Positions 12,221-22,771 of a stretch of DNA of 64,000 nucleotides are shown one piece after another. The notes under the pieces were generated by a model. That model worked only from the letters and a program-made list of their open reading frames with translations. It searched no databases and had not been told where the DNA came from. Each line of letters begins with the position of its first letter. Position 1 is the first letter of the stretch. Made by a program: the position numbers and the translations under genes. Source of the DNA: Glandiceps talaboti (Eukaryota; Hemichordata; Enteropneusta; Spengelidae); assembly GCF_964340395.1 (NCBI RefSeq), contig NC_135557.1, forward strand, positions 5,913,716-5,977,715, written 5' to 3'.

Positions 12221-13363
12221 ATTAGAAATGGAAAATTTACCAAATAGAGTTTAGTACATGTGTAGGTGGTAGACAATTAGTTTGGTTGTAGACAGTAGAC
12301 ATTTTGTCTGGCTAGACATCACTATGTTTTCAGTACCTTACACAGATCAGCATTTTTTGTCGGGTTTTTATCGCTGATTTAGTTCCTTGTGGAGTTTGAT
12401 GGTCATGTATGGTTACCTGTAGGTGATAACACTGTCAGTTGATGTATTATGAAGTCATATTGGTAAATATATCTTTTTTAGTCATTTTCATCTGTCTATC
12501 ACATTTCCACTAAAATCACATGTAGAGAGTTTCAGATTTTCAGTAATTTTTTCGCACACCACATTTTAATTTTAGACTAAAGTGAAAGAAGTAATTCTGA
12601 TAAAAAAATTCACATTTGATCACACTGTCAATTCTGTGAATTGTGTGTCATTTCACTTTCCCGCCTAATTTGTGAGACTACAAAATTCGGCTATATCAGT
12701 AATTGTTTCACACACCACATTTCAATTTTAGACAAAAATCAAAGAACTGATGTTTCTCTGTCCATTCCTCAAAAGTAAATGTTTTCTCTCTGTAGCACCA
12801 TAAATGATGGAACTCTGTGATGTTGTAATAGTGTATTGTCACACTAGGTCAATACAACAATGTGTCCATGTAGGGTGTTTTTAATTACAAATATTGAACA
12901 AAAACCTGTGGTAGAAGGAGATGATTGCCATTGGAAATAAATATCAAGTAAATATATGTTGTTGTTTTTTTTCATTTTAATATAGTTTGATATTTTGTCT
13001 AAATGTCAAACAAATGTACTCGACAAGCAGTCACACATTGATTAATTGACTAATTTACATATTTGTTGTCATAGTGATAGTTGTCATAGTGATGTGTAGG
13101 ATAGGTTTGTGCCTTGTCACTGATGTCTAATTTTTTCACAGAAAATAAGGATGTGAAAATTCAGTGTTTCTTGAATTCTTATTTCAAGAATCTGAAAATG
13201 GACTTGCTAAATAACTAACAAGGGGATTGGGTTCACTTAATAATAAACACAATAGATCAGCTAAGTTGTGACACTTCCTGCTATGATAGTGTGGTAGGTC
13301 AGTGTAGTGACAGTAAGTCTTCTGAATACAGTACAAAAGATGGCACACTAACACCAGGACCTG

Positions 13364-13377
13364 CCACTAGAGGGTGC
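13364..13377 (+). promoter_or_regulatory. CTCF-like motif
   Basis: 'ccactagagggtgc' differs by one base from the animal CTCF core consensus (CCASYAGRKGGCRS). Single motif matches are common by chance, so binding is only a possibility. Confidence 0.25.
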
Positions 13378-13393
13378 ACTAACATGAAGCAAT

Positions 13394-13847
13394 GGGTGCT
13401 TTCGATTATGCAACCCAGGGTGCCTCGAAGCACCTAAAGTTGCCCCAAGTTACGTTCGATTATTACATGACGTCAAACTCGGGGTGTCCCAAGTCGACCG
13501 TCCTCATGGAGCAGGGACAGCTTGGGGATTGACCTGACCTGACTTGACCCAAGATGGGGACGACATATGATTGGTTATTGTTATCAGTTCCGTAAGAATT
13601 ATACCGTATTTTGAGGATATCTTTCCACATTTAGTGAGGAAATAATTATAATTTTTCACTTCAAATTGTCTAAACTATTTTAGAAAGATGTACCAAATTT
13701 ATCATGAATCACTGATTTAATTATAGGCTCCCAGGGGTACCCCAAATGCAATAAAATATGTTCGATTTTCACACGACCCGAGGTGCCCAAGTGATGTCAG
13801 TTACTCTGGTCTGAGGCTCCCTGGGGACACATAATCAAACGCACCCC
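13394..13847. mobile_element. MITE-like element with imperfect terminal inverted repeats
   Basis: The left end at 13394 ('gggtgctttcgattatgcaa' and on through 'cagggtgcc') pairs with the reverse complement of the right end at 13815-13847 ('gggtgcgtttgattatgtgt' and on through 'cagggagcc'), about 75-80% over roughly 31 bases. Inside, a related motif recurs in direct orientation: 'cgttcgattattacatgacg' near 13453, and 'tgttcgattttcacacgacc' near 13760, each followed by 'ggtg.ccaag'. The element is short (about 454 bp) and has no ORF, so it would be non-autonomous. I do not see a clear target-site duplication, and the superfamily is unknown. Confidence 0.5.
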
Positions 13848-14294
13848 AGGATACAAAATGTTTAACCTTGGGTTTGAGATAGGTATTATCCCTTAGACTA
13901 GTAAATAGCATTGCATTGCCAAGTTTTTGTCAATAATTTTTGAAATCCAATACAAGAGAATAAACTTAAATAAAGATAATAACTTAATAACTTAAAGATA
14001 TTTCTTCAAATCTAGTAAAACAGTCCATACATGGCAGAGTTATATTATTACTAGTCTACACTCACTGAATCATTTTAGAATTGTTGGCTAAAACTTAAAA
14101 GAACACAAAAGTGACAAACAGATCACTTCCTGTCAAGTTTTGTAACAAAAGGTTGCCTCATTCATTGAAACAGTCTGAAAATATTCTTATCCTAGAGTAA
14201 TTTAAAAACTCACTTCTTGATCTAAGTTATATTCTGTCAGACAATTAAAGTTTTCCCACTACACAACACTCACCTTTACTGTTTTGGTACAGTT

Positions 14295-14308
14295 GTCGCC
14301 ATCTTGGA
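14295..14308 (-). promoter_or_regulatory. YY1-like motif
   Basis: Plus-strand 'gtcgccatcttg' reads 'caagatggcgac' on the minus strand, close to the YY1 consensus AAGATGGCGGC often found at animal promoters and at retrotransposon 5' ends. No promoter context is visible. Confidence 0.25.
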
Positions 14309-14525
14309 TTTAACCTTTGACCCCATTTACCAGTGTCTCTCAGGATATCCCAGGATCCTTCAGTGCTTTACCTGTTCCCTGAGACCCTAACTTGTGAGAA
14401 TGCTACTGATTCACAGGTTAGGTGCTCAGGTACTGGGTGAAACACACAAGACATCTAAGTAAAGACAAAATAAGGTAAGCATGTCAACTAACTCACAAAA
14501 TGAAATCATGTTTATTTATACCAAC

Positions 14526-14569
14526 AGGTCAAAGTTCAAAGTGGTGCCATGATGCTGTGTCAAAGTTCA
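14526..14569 (+). promoter_or_regulatory. Two nuclear-receptor DR1-like sites
   Basis: 'aggtcaaagttca' (14526-14538) is a direct repeat of two hexamer half-sites with 1-bp spacing, the form bound by HNF4 and RXR heterodimers. A second copy, 'tgtcaaagttca', lies 32 bases downstream at 14558-14569. The pair may be a small local duplication. Function is inference only. Confidence 0.3.
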
Positions 14570-15102
14570 AAGCCTCACTTTGTCATTCAGATATATTTCA
14601 GCTGATCATTATTTTATCTTGGACAAGAATGTAGAGCAGTCGACTAATTGTACAATAAAATTATTCTTGTATTGAAACTAAGGAGTGAGGGGAAGAAAAA
14701 CTACTTTAGTTGAAATTGAAAGTAAAACAGCTCATCCAATAATTTGACACTAAAAGCAATGTTTATGAAATGAAAAAGAAATATAACTATAGAATTGTAT
14801 TCTTTCCCCCTGTGGTACTTTTTCATGTTTCCAGGTTTTGAGGAATCATTTTTTATGATATTGTGTATATATTTGCAAAGTTTGGTTTTATTAATAAAGT
14901 ATTTGAACTCTTCATTTGTTATTTGTTGTTATTTGTTGTTATTTATTGTTGTTTGTGTGTTAATGAAGTATATTATTGTGTATACCAGGATAAGGATGAC
15001 CCTATTTTTTCTGTTTCTCATTATCCAACCGACCCAAATTTTCAGCTCTGACATAAAAATATTTTTTTTTCCATTTTTGCCTGCCTCTAATACTTTGTGG
15101 AA

Positions 15103-15114
15103 CAGCGCCCTCTA
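15103..15114 (-). promoter_or_regulatory. CTCF-core-like motif 'tagagggcgctg'
   Basis: Plus-strand 'cagcgccctcta' reads 'tagagggcgctg' on the minus strand and matches the 3' part of the CTCF consensus. The same 12-mer occurs at 18736-18747. Confidence 0.2.
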
Positions 15115-16721
15115 TGACAAAAATAAGCAATTGTCTGGACTGTCAATGTCATCTACGGTCAGGGCAGCAGTGATAAACTTAAAAAATTATTTAAAGTTTG
15201 GCTGAGAACATGACAATTGTGTAGAGAAGCTGGGAAAGGGTTTTATACCAGGAATTCAATAAAAAGAAGATAGAGAGGAGGAAAAGGAGAGGCAGAGAAA
15301 CATGAAGATGTTATTTTTTTACTTTTGTTTATACTGACCGACCCATACTCACTATGAAACAAACAATACATAAAAAGGGCTCTTAGTCTAGATGCTATGT
15401 GTGACTTCCAATCTCAAGATTTCTTCACCCAGGAGAGTTTCAAAGCCATGGATAGCCTCTATTGAGGTTAATTTTGTCTAATGAATATCTCCATGGCAAC
15501 AACACAACCAGACAGTGCCGATACTGTGGAGTAGAGCTGCAACCAGTGTTTCGTTTGCTCTTTTAGGGTCAGGTTATTGTAATACTTATGTCTATTTTGG
15601 GTCTATACTCACTGGAGACTTACAGTCCCACTTGAAGTATGTGTTAAGCTACATGGTTTGAAGTGACAGACCATTGCCATCAACCAATCACAAACAAACA
15701 ATAGGGAGAAACACTAACATTCTTGATTTCAAACAAACACATTCTGAACAGAAGGTATTTCCAAATACGAAGATAACAAAACTAGTGTATTTTGAGTGTG
15801 GGTGTAGGTTGCTATGACTACCTGTTGTTGTTAAGGACAATCACACAGTGTCACACAAGCTAAATAAGTAAACTTTGTTTCTTTAGGGGTGGAGGGGTGT
15901 CTGGCATCAATGCGATTGCTGAATTTCACTTTCACACTTCTAACCAAATTTTGAAAACTTTCATGCCTTTACTGATAACAGGTTCTGTATTTACTACTCA
16001 GATGTTGATAAGTTGATAAAAAAATTACTTCTAATATGAGATGCAGTGCTGGGTTTACGGTAGTATTTTGATGTGTTTACCAACATCTCTCGATAGTAAA
16101 CAGGTTCATAATTATAAGTTGAAACTTCATGTTTACTATCATGTTTTTATATTACACTGATTGTAGTGGTTTGACCGCTACAGTTTTCATCATGGTGTAC
16201 ATAATATATAAACATGTGATGTTGCACTTGCGATCGTTCTTTTATTAGGGGAGAGGAGGGGTTTTTATCCTAAACAAATCATGTTCGTTTATTGAACTTG
16301 TACTACATTGAGCGATCGTCCCTTAGTCACTTGGAGAGGGGGAGGCGGGTGTCACATATCCATGATAGTCAATTCTCTTATTTTATATATGAGTACATAG
16401 CACATGAAGAACCAATTTCTAACGACGTATGATACAAGACCACATAAGAGTTTGGAAAATGAAAGAGAAAGAGTGCCACCTAAGCTGAGGAAAAAAGGTC
16501 AAGGTTGAACTTTTCGAACTGACAATCACATTACAATTCACTACACAATGCAGACAGCAAACTGTAAATCTACTAAACATTTGTTAATTCCTAAAATGTG
16601 AGAATCCGACAAGAGAAACAAAACTGTTTGGACTAGCTAGCTGAGAATGACAGGTACTGGTAAATGCTGATTTGAAAATTAGATTGTCATGGCCCTCACT
16701 TTCTGTTAAAAAGTTGCTTCG

Positions 16722-17033
16722 TAATAGCACTCCTAGTTGCCAAACGGTGAGATCTTTCGTCTTTCTGACATTAGACTATATATTGAGGGGCAAACTAACT
16801 TCTTCTGAACAGCACTCCTAGTGGCCAAACTGCACAAATCTTTTGTCTTTATGACAATCAGAGTAGATAGACTGGGGCAAACCAGCTGCTTTGGAACAGC
16901 ACTCCTTGTGGCCAAACTGTACAAATCTTTTGTCTTTATGACAATCAGAGTAGATAGACTGGGGCAAACCAGCTGCTTTGGAACAGCACTCCTTGTGGCC
17001 AAACTGTACAAATCTTTTGTCTTTATGACAATT
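16722..17033. repeat. Minisatellite, 87-bp unit, about 3.6 copies
   Basis: 'gaacagcact' recurs at 16807, 16894 and 16981, giving an exact 87-bp period. A more diverged unit begins near 16722. Because 87 is divisible by 3, open frames stay open through the array on both strands (29-residue repeats). These frames overlap one another on both strands and have no family motif, so I treat them as artefacts. Confidence 0.9.
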
Positions 17034-17256
17034 GGACGTAGTCAAGACCAGGAGGGTCTAAGTCAAGACGAACTTAGCTTTTTTGTAGCAGTCCTTGGTC
17101 ATCGTTGAGGGCACCAGTCATGTATCAGACACCTGACACAACACTGAGTTGTCGGCACAGTAGGTATGAGGACCTAAGTTCTCTAACATAGAAAAAGTGA
17201 CTTTACTAACTGCAATAGTAATGCCACTATACCAATGTTATAGTCAATTTATAGAT

Positions 17257-17656
17257 GGGGGGGGGGGGAGTGTAGCATTATGTTTTAGAAAAAAGGGATC
17301 AGCCCTTTTTGTTTTTACAAGGGAGGGGGGGGGGGGTCAGTGACTTTTTGTCAGCCCAATAGAAAAATCCCCCCCCCCCCCCCCACGTGCACGTCTCTGG
17401 TCTACAGTCCAAACACATACACTGTACATAATGTTAACATTCTGAAGCTGGTCAAAGTGTGTCAAAACTGATCAGTACAAAACACAGATTAGACACTGTG
17501 CAAATATCTAATCACAAGGAATGGATTTGTCAGGTTGTTATAGACAGAATGTTTCATTGAATACACTTGTTACAAACGATAATAGCGCCAACAACGACAT
17601 TTCGCAAGTCTAGGCTATATTACTGTGGTAAGTTTTGCGCCAACCCCCCCCCCCCC
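17257..17656. repeat. Cluster of G and C homopolymer runs
   Basis: Poly-G at 17257-17268, a G-rich run at 17321-17336, poly-C at 17369-17384, and another poly-C at 17644-17656. The second G run and the first C run can pair across a loop that itself holds a TGAC-ttttt-GTCA hairpin (about 17341-17353). Confidence 0.85.
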
Positions 17657-17917
17657 TTCCCCAAACACACACACAATATTTGTATATTATGCGTTCGATC
17701 AGCTACTCCCTTTCTTTGTGGATTTGTTCTCTGGTGAAATTAACATTTGGATTTAGTAATAATGCCAACTTTTGACGTCATCATGTTGCTCAATGTGGGC
17801 CTTGTTTACAGACTTGGAATTGAGATAGTTTGGTTTGACTGATAAAATGGATCACTAAAACCACAGTCATTGGCACAGGGATACACGCATGCACCGCACA
17901 CATACAACAATATTTTC
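17657..17917. other. Unassigned DNA
   Basis: Nothing recognisable beyond short CA runs at about 17665. Confidence 0.35.
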
Positions 17918-17996
17918 ACATACATACATACATACATACATACATACATACATACATACATACATACATACATACATACATACATACATACATACA
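17918..17996. repeat. (CATA)n microsatellite
   Basis: About 19 CATA units followed by a short CA run. Minus-strand frames rich in 'MYVC' are translations of this tract and not genes. Confidence 0.95.
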
Positions 17997-17999
17997 CAC

Positions 18000-19193
18000 A
18001 CACAACAAAGAATTATTTTTTTTTATCATAAAATATTTTATTGTGATAATTATATTTCCATATAAAAATAAAGATATTAATTCATTTACATATTTCTTTT
18101 TATTTGCTGACAATAGTTATAAATCAGAAGATGTTGCTTTAAATTCACATTTTACATAAAACATAACCAAAATAAATCAATTCCTGTTGTACGTAAAAAT
18201 GAAAAGGGATGAAAATATTGACAGTTTAAATACAGTTTGTAATAAAAGATAACAGATGTTAACCACACACTAAAATAGGTCTCAATATATACCTAGTTTT
18301 TGACTTGAATAAATATGTAACTGTTTTTACATTCTCTTCTTTTTATCATAAAAGTTTTAAAAACTTTACAAAAGATTCTACGTAAATCACATTTCAAGTA
18401 ATTATAATCAATTTTGTTACTTGTCTGTGTAGATTGTTTCACTACTCTTTTGAAAACCTTGATCAAGGACGCTTTAACTCTATTTACAGCAAAATCGTTA
18501 TAGCGCCACCAATAGTTCAAAATAGAAACAATTATTCCGTACATCGCAGACGTGAACGTCCTTACAAAACTCCAAGTTTACAAAGCAGTACATCTATAAA
18601 AAATAAATAATCCCTCTCTGCATAAAATAAATGCAGTAATATTAAATGACACATCACAATCAGATGGTATTAGTTTGCACTACTTTCTTCAAAGCGGATT
18701 CTTTCAACCGCATCACATATTAGCTCAAACTCAAACAGCGCCCTCTAAGTCAAGTGTGGCGTAGAGTTGTCATTTGATAACATGGCGGCATTGTGTTGAC
18801 ATTGTAATTTGGATATGAATTTTGATTTTAAATTGTTAAAAATATTTAATCACTAAATTTACATCAAATATTTACATGGGATAATTCTACATAAATTACA
18901 GAATGTACAGGTAAGATTTCATAATTATTTCACACACACAAATGTCATTTTCTGGTGGGTAAATTGTCATCACAGAGTTGTAATTGTTCATAACAATCAG
19001 TTACAAGGGACAATTTCACAAATATTGTCAAAATTTTGACAATAAATTTCTGAATTTTATCTCAATTTTGGTTTAATGTTGTCTAAAATACATAGCGACT
19101 GCCATATAGGTGCATGGTTATGGAAAATAAATTGTCAAAATTAGAAAAAAATGTGAAATTGTGTCAAAATATGGTGGGTTGATGGTTGTATGT
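18000..19193 (-). other. Probable 3' UTR and downstream flank of the NHL gene
   Basis: This lies just past the stop codon of the minus-strand NHL exon and is strongly AT-rich, as 3' UTRs usually are. Several plus-strand TTTATT occurrences (for example near 18036 and 18093) would read as AATAAA polyadenylation signals on the minus strand. I cannot tell which is used. The 83-codon minus frame at 18293-18544 has no motif. Confidence 0.35.
18736..18790. promoter_or_regulatory. CTCF-core-like and YY1-like motifs together
   Basis: 'cagcgccctcta' (minus-strand 'tagagggcgctg', 18736-18747) is followed about 30 bases later by 'aacatggcggc' (about 18779-18789), a YY1-like core. They lie past the stop codon of the NHL gene. 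Individually weak, but the close pair is worth noting. Confidence 0.25.
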
Positions 19194-19987
19194 TTACAAG
19201 GTTAACACTGTGATGTAGTCATAGTAATAGCCATAGTCATTCTGTGTAATAAAAATCTTGGTTGTCTTTTCGTCTCTGATTTCTATGAAGTAAGGATTCA
19301 CTATGTCAGAGTGTACAACTACAAACTCTCTATTCTCTGTTACCATAACAACTCTATTATTGCCCCAATCACAAATATAAATATTATTTCTTTTATCAAC
19401 ACACAGTCCAGCTGCATTAAAGCTGTGATCATATGAAGATATAAACTTTAGATTTGAATCATAAAAATGTATCCCTTTGTTATGTGACATAACAACCTTC
19501 TGGTCACTTGTTACAGCCACTGACCGAGGGGAACTAAACTGACCTTTACTCTGAACTTGACCTTTAACCTCTGTAACCTTGTCTCCCATTGTTGTGAACT
19601 TAATCAGTCTAGCTCCATGCCAGTCAGTAGCTAATACAAAGTTACCCATGACAGTTATACCCGATAGAACTTCATTTTGACAAATAATTCTGATTATTTT
19701 CTTATTTTGATTTGTCACAATAATTTGTTTATTACCTTTATCATTTATGAAATATTGGTTGTCATAGGATACTGCTATGTCCCATGGTTTGAAGGGTTGT
19801 GGAAATTCATCTGTAAATGTAATACAATCAAGACATTGAAATTCTTTGTTTAAAATCTGAATTCGTTGATTCCTCCAGTCACAGACCAGTAGTAAATCAG
19901 TTGGAGTCATGGCCATACCACGGGGATTGTTGAACTCTGCAGGACCTTTACCTCTCCGGCCAATTCTTTTCACTGACCAGTCAGTAC
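19194..19987 (-). CDS. NHL-repeat beta-propeller protein, last exon (TRIM-NHL-like)
   Basis: About 264 codons of a beta-propeller, the only clear host coding sequence in the window. Six blade-like units follow each other (residues counted from the first in-frame ATG): 'FNNPRGMAM...DWRNQRIQIL' (32-59), 'FKPWDIAV...DKGNKQIIV' (79-104), 'GITVMGNF..ATDWHGARLIKF' (123-144), 'FSSPRSVAV...' (164-192), 'FNAAGLCVDKRNNIYICDWG' to 'NRVVMV' (203-229), and a last diverged one (241-262). The pattern G-h-D-x-x-N-N-h-h-h-x-D-x-x-N-x-R is the NHL signature, best in blades 1 and 5. In TRIM2/3/71-type proteins such propellers bind RNA or protein partners and follow RING, B-box and coiled-coil domains; these are not in this exon and I did not find them upstream. 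The right edge is set by a splice acceptor read on the minus strand ('cctcttcatag|gt', AG at 19989-19988), so the in-frame ATG at 20027 is probably intronic. The stop is TAA at 19196-19194. A retained single-exon gene starting at 20027 is less likely. Confidence 0.75.
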
Positions 19988-20104
19988 CTATGAAGAGGTC
20001 AAAGGTTAAATCAAGGTAAGACAACAATACAACTTTCTGGAATTATTCACTTTTTTAGATTAGAAAAATAATTTCAAATATAAAATTGTATCACCATGGT
20101 TACT

Positions 20105-21560
20105 TGAATGTATGCTGTTAATTGTATATTTACGTTATTTGTATTCAAAATTATTTGTTGCTATGGCAACCATTTAAAGTAAAAATATAAATACTTCCAT
20201 AATGGCCTGTATGTCTACTGAAGTTATACCCTACCCTCTATTATTAATAAATTTCAGCATTTCAGTAACTTAATTACATAAAGGTTATAAAATGGGTGCT
20301 TCTTGTTGCCATGGAAACGTATTTCCAAGAAATGGTACAAAATTAATTTTTTTCCCATATTTTTTGATGGGTTTATGTTAGATTCATTCTTTTTTCAAAA
20401 ATGAATTATAGAAATGACTTATTTTTTTGTTTTATGAAAATCTATAGAACAAATTGTTTCCAAAGACCTATATTTCCATGGTAACATTAAAACCATTTTG
20501 CATTGTTGAGTAATTTAAATAATTGTATTAATAATTGTACTAAGCATATACTGTTTGGTTATAATTATGATTTACATTTTAATAGATTTACCATTATATG
20601 ATTTTTTTTGCTGTCAGATTACTCTCAAGTTATTGAAAAAGGTGTTGCCATAGCAACCATAAAATTGCCATATTACATATAATTACAAATACCATTCCTG
20701 TCATATGTGGATTTTGTGGAAATGAAAAAAATAAAAATTCAATCATGAACTTTTGTTACATTGAAAATTGGAAGTGTGTATCTACTTTCATTTTTTTATT
20801 ATTTATAATAAAAATTACTTGTTACTATGGCAACAACTGCACATCAAATATATAATTATTTCAATAACCTGTGTTTCGCTATATTTCCTTTCTCTGCAAT
20901 CAATGAGTATCTTTATCTCAATATTTCATGACCTGACTTTAAATGATTTCTGAAAAATGGGAGTATTTGTTGCCATGGAAACACTTTTTACAGGAATGGT
21001 ATAAACTTGTTTTTCTTCTCCCTTTTAGATACACTTTAGGTAAATGGATGGTTTTTTTGTTATTGTGTTAATTTGTAATTTGTCTTTTTAGTTACCATGG
21101 AAACAGTTAATTAAAAGCTTGTTATTTAAATTTCTATTTCCATGGTAACATGAAAAATTCATTTTGTGTTTATTATTACACTAAATCTTGTTTTTATTGC
21201 AAATTGTATACATTTACACTTTGTAATCAAAATTACACAAATAATATTTCAAAATAGTTTTAGTTTTTACGTCCATATTTTTTGTGTTTTAATTTTAGGC
21301 ATTTATGGTGAAATTGTTTGTTACCATAGCAACCATATGCTAAATCAGAATCATTATCACTGTTGGTGTTATACATGTTAACTATTTTTTTTTTATACAA
21401 ATTGGAAAGTTTACATTTTGTTTTTAAAGAGAATGACATTTTATAAATATTATCACTTTATATCTGTGCTGGAAATACAACTTATTTTGTAACCATAGTA
21501 ACACATTTCTATAAATTATCAATATTTCAGGATGTAATTAAATGTTGCATGAAAATATGA
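20105..21560. repeat. Ancient diverged tandem duplication, 664-bp offset
   Basis: X-box-like sites in the two halves keep the same order and spacing: 20157/20821, 20305/20969 and 20473/21137 are each exactly 664 bases apart, and 20644/21320 are 676 apart. Flanking sequence is alignable in patches (for example 'ttatttgta.tcaaaatta' / 'ttatttataataaaaatta', and 'aaatggg.gtnttnttgttgcc'). A third partial unit begins near 21430, with its first site at 21489 (668 after 20821). Confidence 0.6.
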
Positions 21561-21606
21561 CTTTGTAAATTGTATTGCAAAAATACATCTGTAGAATATG
21601 TACATT

Positions 21607-21614
21607 TATCTTTT

Positions 21615-21706
<92 letters not shown>

Positions 21707-21850
21707 GTGATTTATAAAGTACTTGTTTCCCCTACAATGTAGAATTCAGAGGAGCTGTACAGTTCAAATGCTCTTGAGAATAAATATGTGTGTAACTTCT
21801 GTTTGAAGGTGTTAGCTGGTTTTTGTTGTATTTCTAATGACAGCATGATA
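21607..21850 (-). mobile_element. LINE 3' end with (ATTG)n tail
   Basis: On the minus strand a coding remnant reads 'TFKQKLHTYLFSRAF' and then 'ELYSSSEFYIVGETSTL' before a stop at about 21715, which matches the extreme C-terminus typical of LINE ORF2 proteins (F+..L+TYLF..AF). The end 'aagtactttataaatcac' is followed at once by 23 ATTG units (plus-strand CAAT/ATCA, 21614-21706). Farther upstream the frame is broken by a stop near 21845. It is a severely 5'-truncated copy. The 3' style differs from the 7.6-kb LINE (almost no UTR, different tail), so it is probably a different family. Confidence 0.65.
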
Positions 21851-22554
21851 TTCATTCACATGGGGTGCAGTATATGAGAATTAATGCCCACCCACCATAT
21901 GACACTAGCTAGTACTTGGGTGAATGTAGTAATCATTTGATAGATGATTTAAGTGTCCTTGGAGTTGGTTTCATGTGAATTAGGTCAGATATATAGGTTG
22001 GCAATACTACAGTCCATTTCAGAGATTTGTATATGTGATTAGTAAGAGTTTAAATTTATTTTGTTATATTTTCACTCCCATTTGATCAACTAGTTAGAAT
22101 ATTGTCACTTTATTTTGGCAAATTGAAGGACTGATGGGAAATATACAAGACTTTCTTTGTTGGTTGCTGTTTCCATAGCAATATTACAATATGAAATTCT
22201 GATTCAGAAGTAAAGATTTCATGTCTTCTTCTTTCAAAGAATTATTGTTGTCATCACATCACTATCATGAAATTAATATTTACATAATATTTACTATTAC
22301 TACTTCAGATTTAAATACAGAATATATTAAATGTTGCCATGGTAAACATAGAAGGGGAGGTATTATGGTTGGTTGTATTATTCAAGCTGGTTTATTGCAT
22401 CATGAACTACATATGTATATTAGGGGGGAGGGGGGAGGGGGTGTTTAGGATTCTGTAAGTACCATTAATCACTGTTATTGTGGACATCAAACTTTCTATT
22501 GTTCCATTTCCAGACCTTTGAAGTGTTGCAATCATTCTGATTTTTATTTACCAG

Positions 22555-22680
22555 ATGTAAGTGGAAACATCAAGGTGGAACTTAATTGGGAGATGAAACG
22601 TAACTGTCAACAAGATTGAAAAAGAAACAATTAAATGACGGAAAAGTAAAAACAGAAGATGTGTCCTATGGTTAAAAAAA
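22555..22680 (+). other. Acceptor-like site and short segment before the 68-bp array
   Basis: 'tttttatttaccag' at 22541-22554 resembles a splice acceptor, and a 68-bp-array donor-like site lies at 22783/22784, so a 229-nt plus-strand exon is conceivable. The one frame opening VSGNIKVELNWEMKRNC ends after about 20 codons, so it would be mostly non-coding. Confidence 0.15.
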
Positions 22681-22771
22681 CAACTAAACCAAATCTCTAT
22701 GTCAAAGTAGTTAAAACTCAAGGCTACAAGTTGAGAAGTCATGGGTTCAAATCCAGATTAGACAGGACCTA
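22680..22771 (+). mobile_element. Possible tRNA-derived SINE head
   Basis: 'ggttcaaatcc' (22744-22754) matches the Pol III B-box consensus GGTTCRANYCC exactly. Upstream, 'ctcaa' and 'ttgag' can form a five-pair stem around a loop of about 9 bases, at the position expected for an anticodon arm. The A-box is weak ('tagttaaaactcaagg'), and the T-arm stem pairs poorly, so it is not a working tRNA. It fits a decayed SINE head sitting directly upstream of the 68-bp array. Confidence 0.4.

Larger units (their letters stand above)
11331..13393. other. Unassigned AT-rich DNA with small duplications
   Basis: No gene supported; the 100-codon minus frame at 11445-11747 has no motif and includes a small internal repeat. 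A direct duplication is visible at about 12541-12580 and 12698-12735 ('cagtaattnttt..cacaccacatt'), 157 bases apart. Two inverted CCAAT motifs and a CACGTG lie near 12.11-12.21 kb and are listed separately. Confidence 0.4.
13848..16720. other. Unassigned DNA
   Basis: No supported gene. The 136-codon plus frame (14795-15205) is hydrophobic low-complexity translation of AT-rich DNA around a (TTATTTGTTG)n-like tract at 14912-14958. A purine-rich stretch lies at about 15262-15310. 'Gcgatcgt' occurs at about 16231 and 16313, each near a G-rich block. Candidate regulatory motifs are listed separately. Confidence 0.4.
20092..22347. promoter_or_regulatory. Cluster of 13 RFX/X-box-like palindromes
   Basis: Copies related to GTTGCCATGGYAAC lie at 20092, 20157, 20305, 20473, 20644, 20821, 20969, 21091, 21137, 21320, 21489, 22169 and 22333. 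Three fit the RFX consensus GTNRCC-NN-RGYAAC exactly: 20644-20657 (gttgccatagcaac), 21320-21333 (gttaccatagcaac) and 21489-21502 (gtaaccatagtaac). The others differ at one or a few positions, such as gttgccatggaaac at 20305 and 20969. RFX factors control ciliary and some neuronal genes in animals. The cluster lies in the probable intron of the NHL gene. The sites stay recognisable while the surrounding DNA has diverged. Confidence 0.5.
20028..22550 (-). other. Probable intron or upstream flank of the NHL gene
   Basis: AT-rich DNA upstream of the NHL exon acceptor. No coding exon is recognisable on the minus strand. It holds the X-box-like cluster and a LINE tail, listed separately. The 61-75-codon plus frames here are AT-rich chance frames. 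Confidence 0.4.

Noticed and set aside
14795-15205. 136-codon hydrophobic ORF as a membrane protein
   Set aside because: Composition follows AT-rich, T-run-rich DNA; a second overlapping frame is equally open and there is no conserved motif.
16733-17108. Overlapping frames on both strands with 29-residue repeats
   Set aside because: The 87-bp unit is divisible by 3, so several frames stay open at once; that points to the period, not to coding.
22680-22771. Functional tRNA gene
   Set aside because: B-box is good, but the T-arm stem has mismatches, the A-box is weak and the acceptor stem does not pair.
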